DNA of 64,000 bases from Rhodobacteraceae bacterium (ex Bugula neritina AB1) (GTDB lineage Bacteria; Pseudomonadota; Alphaproteobacteria; Rhodobacterales; Rhodobacteraceae), in contig MDLF01000058.1 of assembly GCA_001730095.1 (NCBI GenBank), positions 108,161-172,160 of the forward strand. Direction: 5' to 3'. Under the pieces are notes generated by a model, which worked only from the letters and a program-made list of their open reading frames with translations, made no database searches and was not told where the DNA came from. Made by a program: the position numbers and the translations under genes. This document shows, piece by piece, positions 61,992 to 64,000 of this stretch. Positions within the stretch are counted from its first letter, which is position 1, and the number at the start of each line of letters is the position of its first letter.

Positions 61992-63538
61992 AACCGATCA
62001 AACTGCTGTCGGGTTTCCTGACCGTCGGGTTCTGGACACTGGCCAGCCGCGTGCTGGGCTTTGCCCGCGAGATCCTGATTGCCGCCTTCATCGGTCCGGG
62101 ACCGGTGCTGGACGCCTTTATCGTGGCCTTCCGCCTGCCCAATATGTTTCGCCGGTTCTTTGCCGAAGGCGCCTTCAATGCGGCATTTGTACCTGCCTTC
62201 TCCAAACGCTATGAGGCCGGGGAAGACGCGCGAACCTATGCTCAGCAGGCTTTCAACCTGCTGGCTGCAGCGGTGCTGACACTGGTGGGGCTGGGCATGG
62301 TGTTCATGCCGGGGCTGGTGTGGCTGACTGCCGGCGGCTTTGTCGGCGACGGGCGTTTCGACATGGCTGTTGGATACGGCTACATTGTCTTCCCCTACAT
62401 CCTGTTCATGTCGCTGGCCGCATTGTTTTCCGGCGTTCTGAATGCCACCGGGCGCTTTGCCGCTGCCGCTGCCGCGCCCGTGCTGCTCAATATCTTTGCC
62501 TGCGCCGCCATGGCTGTCGGTGCCCTGCTGGGCGGTGACGTGATTGTCTGGCTGGTCTGGACCATCCCAGTGGCAGGCGTGGCCCAGCTGGCACTGGTCT
62601 GGGTTGCCGCCGCCCGCGCAGGCATTTGCCTCGCCCCCGGCCTGCCGCGCTGGAATGCCGAGATGTCCAGCCTGGTGCGCGTTGCCGTGCCAGCGGCGCT
62701 GGCCATGGGCGTCACCCAGATCAACCTTGTTGTCGGCCAGTATGTGGCCTCTGATATCGAAAAAGCCGCCAGCTGGCTGTTCATCGCCGACCGGCTCTAT
62801 CAGCTGCCGCTGGGCGTGGTTGGCATCGCCGTCGGCATCGTGCTGCTGCCCGCCCTGTCCCGCCGCCTGCGGGCCGGCGACAGCGCAGGCGCGCAGGATG
62901 CCCTGTCCCGCGCCGGTGAATTTTCCCTGCTGCTCGCGGTTCCTTCAGCAGTTGCCTTCATGACCGTTCCGGTCCCGCTGGTCTCCGTGCTCTACGAACG
63001 CGGCGCCACCGGGCCAGAGGATGTGGCAGCCATCGCCATCGCCGTCGCCATCTACGGTGCGGGCCTGCCAGCCTTCATGCTGCAAAAAGTACTGCAGCCG
63101 CTCTATTTCGCCCGTGAGGACACCAGGACCCCGTTCCGCTACGCGCTGGTGGCCATGGTTGTGAATGCAGCTCTGGCTTTCGGGCTGAAACCGACGCTGG
63201 GCTGGATCGCCCCGGCAATCGCCGCCTCTGCCGCCGGCTGGGCGATGGTGGCGCTGCTGGCGCTTGGCGCCCGCCGCTGGGGAGAGGAGACCCGCTTTGA
63301 CTCCCGTTTTCGCAGCCGCGCCTGGCGCATCCTGGCCGCCTCGACTGTCATGGGGGCTGTGCTTTACCTCATCACTCAGGCGGCGGGCTGGCTCTTCACC
63401 CTGGACTACTGGCGCTATCTCTCGCTGCTGGGCCTCGTGGTTTTGGGCGGCGCGGTCTACTTCGCCGCAGGCCAGGCCCTTGGCGCCTTCCGCCTGTCAG
63501 AGTTCCGCACCGCCCTCAGCCGCCGCAGACAGGCCTAA
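61988..63538 (+). CDS. murJ: Lipid II flippase MurJ
   Basis: The 516-residue integral membrane protein has about 14 helices of the MOP flippase family and moves lipid II to the periplasmic side. Conserved parts are the T-V-G-F-W-T-L-A-S-R-V-L-G-F-A-R-E start, N-M-F-R-R-F-F-A-E-G-A-F-N-A-A-F near residue 55, and the L-P-L-G-V-V-G-I-A stretch near 274. The ATG overlaps the glnD stop by 4 bp (ATGA), so the two are coupled. The link of nitrogen sensor and flippase is common in alphaproteobacteria. Confidence 0.95.
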   Translation: MKPIKLLSGFLTVGFWTLASRVLGFAREILIAAFIGPGPVLDAFIVAFRLPNMFRRFFAEGAFNAAFVPAFSKRYEAGEDARTYAQQAFNLLAAAVLTLVGLGMVFMPGLVWLTAGGFVGDGRFDMAVGYGYIVFPYILFMSLAALFSGVLNATGRFAAAAAAPVLLNIFACAAMAVGALLGGDVIVWLVWTIPVAGVAQLALVWVAAARAGICLAPGLPRWNAEMSSLVRVAVPAALAMGVTQINLVVGQYVASDIEKAASWLFIADRLYQLPLGVVGIAVGIVLLPALSRRLRAGDSAGAQDALSRAGEFSLLLAVPSAVAFMTVPVPLVSVLYERGATGPEDVAAIAIAVAIYGAGLPAFMLQKVLQPLYFAREDTRTPFRYALVAMVVNAALAFGLKPTLGWIAPAIAASAAGWAMVALLALGARRWGEETRFDSRFRSRAWRILAASTVMGAVLYLITQAAGWLFTLDYWRYLSLLGLVVLGGAVYFAAGQALGAFRLSEFRTALSRRRQA

Positions 63539-63566
63539 AGACCGCTGCGCTGCAAACTCCACCGCC

Positions 63567-63640
63567 GCAGCGCGCTTGGCGCGCTGCCCGGCCCAACGGC
63601 TGGAAATGCCCTGCAGGGGCTATGACAGCGGGCGGGAGCG
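63567..63640. repeat. Dispersed palindromic repeat, copy 2
   Basis: A 9-bp hairpin (GCAGCGCGC at 63567-63575 with GCGCGCTGC at 63579-63587) runs into CCCGGCCCAACGGCTG (63587-63602), then 23 nt, then CAGCGGGCGGGAGCG (63626-63640). The order and 23-nt spacing match copy 1 at 23604-23682. It lies in the gap between convergent murJ and the rhomboid-like gene. Confidence 0.8.
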
Positions 63641-63649
63641 CCCGGCTGT

Positions 63650-64000
63650 TCAATCGTGACGGATCCGGTCGCGGATGCGCGCCCAGCCGCCCGGCGCCAG
63701 GAAAAACGACAGGCCAAACCCGGTGGCAAACCCAACCAGATCCGCGACCCAATCCTTCTGGCCGCCGAACAAAAGCCCGAACAGCAGCTGCGCCCCCATC
63801 AAGAAGGCAATCAGCGAAAACGCCCGGCTCTGCTGCGCCCCGACCAGTGCCAGTGACCGCCACAGCAGAAAGGTAAACGCCCCGATCAGCCCGTAAACCG
63901 CTGGAAACCCGCCGATCAGCGGCTGGCCGTCCGCTATCAGCAGCGCGTACCCCAGGGCGCCGCCGGCACCGGACAGCAGGAAGATGATGACCATCGCCAG
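63650..64000 (-). CDS. Rhomboid-fold membrane protein, probably without protease activity (5' end beyond the window)
   Basis: The frame is open to the window edge; at least 116 residues are visible, with four or five membrane helices of the rhomboid C-terminal half. At the usual catalytic G-x-S-G site the sequence reads G-G-F-P-A-V-Y-G-L, so the serine is missing, and the usual His near the last helix is replaced in V-A-D-L-V-G-F-A-T-G-F. It therefore looks like a pseudo-rhomboid. Length and start cannot be judged because the 5' part is cut. Confidence 0.7.
   Translation of the reverse strand: MAMVIIFLLSGAGGALGYALLIADGQPLIGGFPAVYGLIGAFTFLLWRSLALVGAQQSRAFSLIAFLMGAQLLFGLLFGGQKDWVADLVGFATGFGLSFFLAPGGWARIRDRIRHD

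Overview
The window is about 64 kb of gene-dense, high-GC chromosome from an alphaproteobacterium of the Rhodobacterales, most likely a marine Roseobacter-group genus close to Leisingera, Phaeobacter or Ruegeria. The evidence is the gene content and order: a class I LysRS, RpoH of the RpoHII type, the glnD-murJ pair, the mreBCD-mrdA-rodA cluster, twin-arginine periplasmic enzymes and strongly GC-biased codon use. No rRNA, tRNA, CRISPR array or intact prophage was seen. Genus placement is inference.

Left edge (1-8 kb): the window opens in the 5' end of an IS30-like transposase gene lying inside a broken IS3-family orfA. It then runs through small secreted or stress genes: two paralogous secreted proteins of unknown function, a YbaK-type editing protein, a zinc-ribbon protein, a UspA protein behind a near-perfect FNR box, an ABM-fold protein and a beta-barrel-like protein. 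A HugZ-like flavin-binding protein, a 761-residue beta-helix protein resembling a tail spike, and a DUF4864 protein follow.

8-23 kb: housekeeping genes (lysK, dacB, nadD, ettA, trxC, an L,D-transpeptidase, cspA, and a TesA-like esterase divergent from ybbA-ybbP) are mixed with TerB-like, DUF2513 and orphan DUF4157 genes and a low-GC small membrane gene. An Rrf2/NsrR-like iron-sulfur regulator diverges from a gamma-glutamylcyclotransferase gene across an FNR-type box.

23-36 kb: gltX, a DUF1801 gene, an FAD oxidoreductase, nadE, a secreted protein of 18 perfectly phased MORN repeats, an alanine/glycine:Na+ symporter whose 3' end is tandemly duplicated, a second Usp gene, leuA behind a probable leaderless leader-peptide attenuator, and rlmJ.

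36-44 kb: a lysozyme-like secreted protein, then the cell-elongation operon mreB-mreC-mreD-mrdA-rodA, ending with a hydroxypyruvate-reductase gene.

44-52 kb: a long minus-strand series, read in the order rpoH2, chaN-like, coaBC, dut, a membrane-anchored moeB, a small gene and an M3 peptidase. Divergent from it are cobU/cobP, a histidine phosphatase, a GST and yifB.

54-64 kb: rsmI-yraN-gshB-esterase on the minus strand, divergent from an LpoA-like lipoprotein gene, then glnD-murJ and a rhomboid-fold protein without visible catalytic residues cut by the window end. Several intergenic regions carry dispersed palindromic repeats, including two copies of one hairpin-plus-conserved-block element 40 kb apart.
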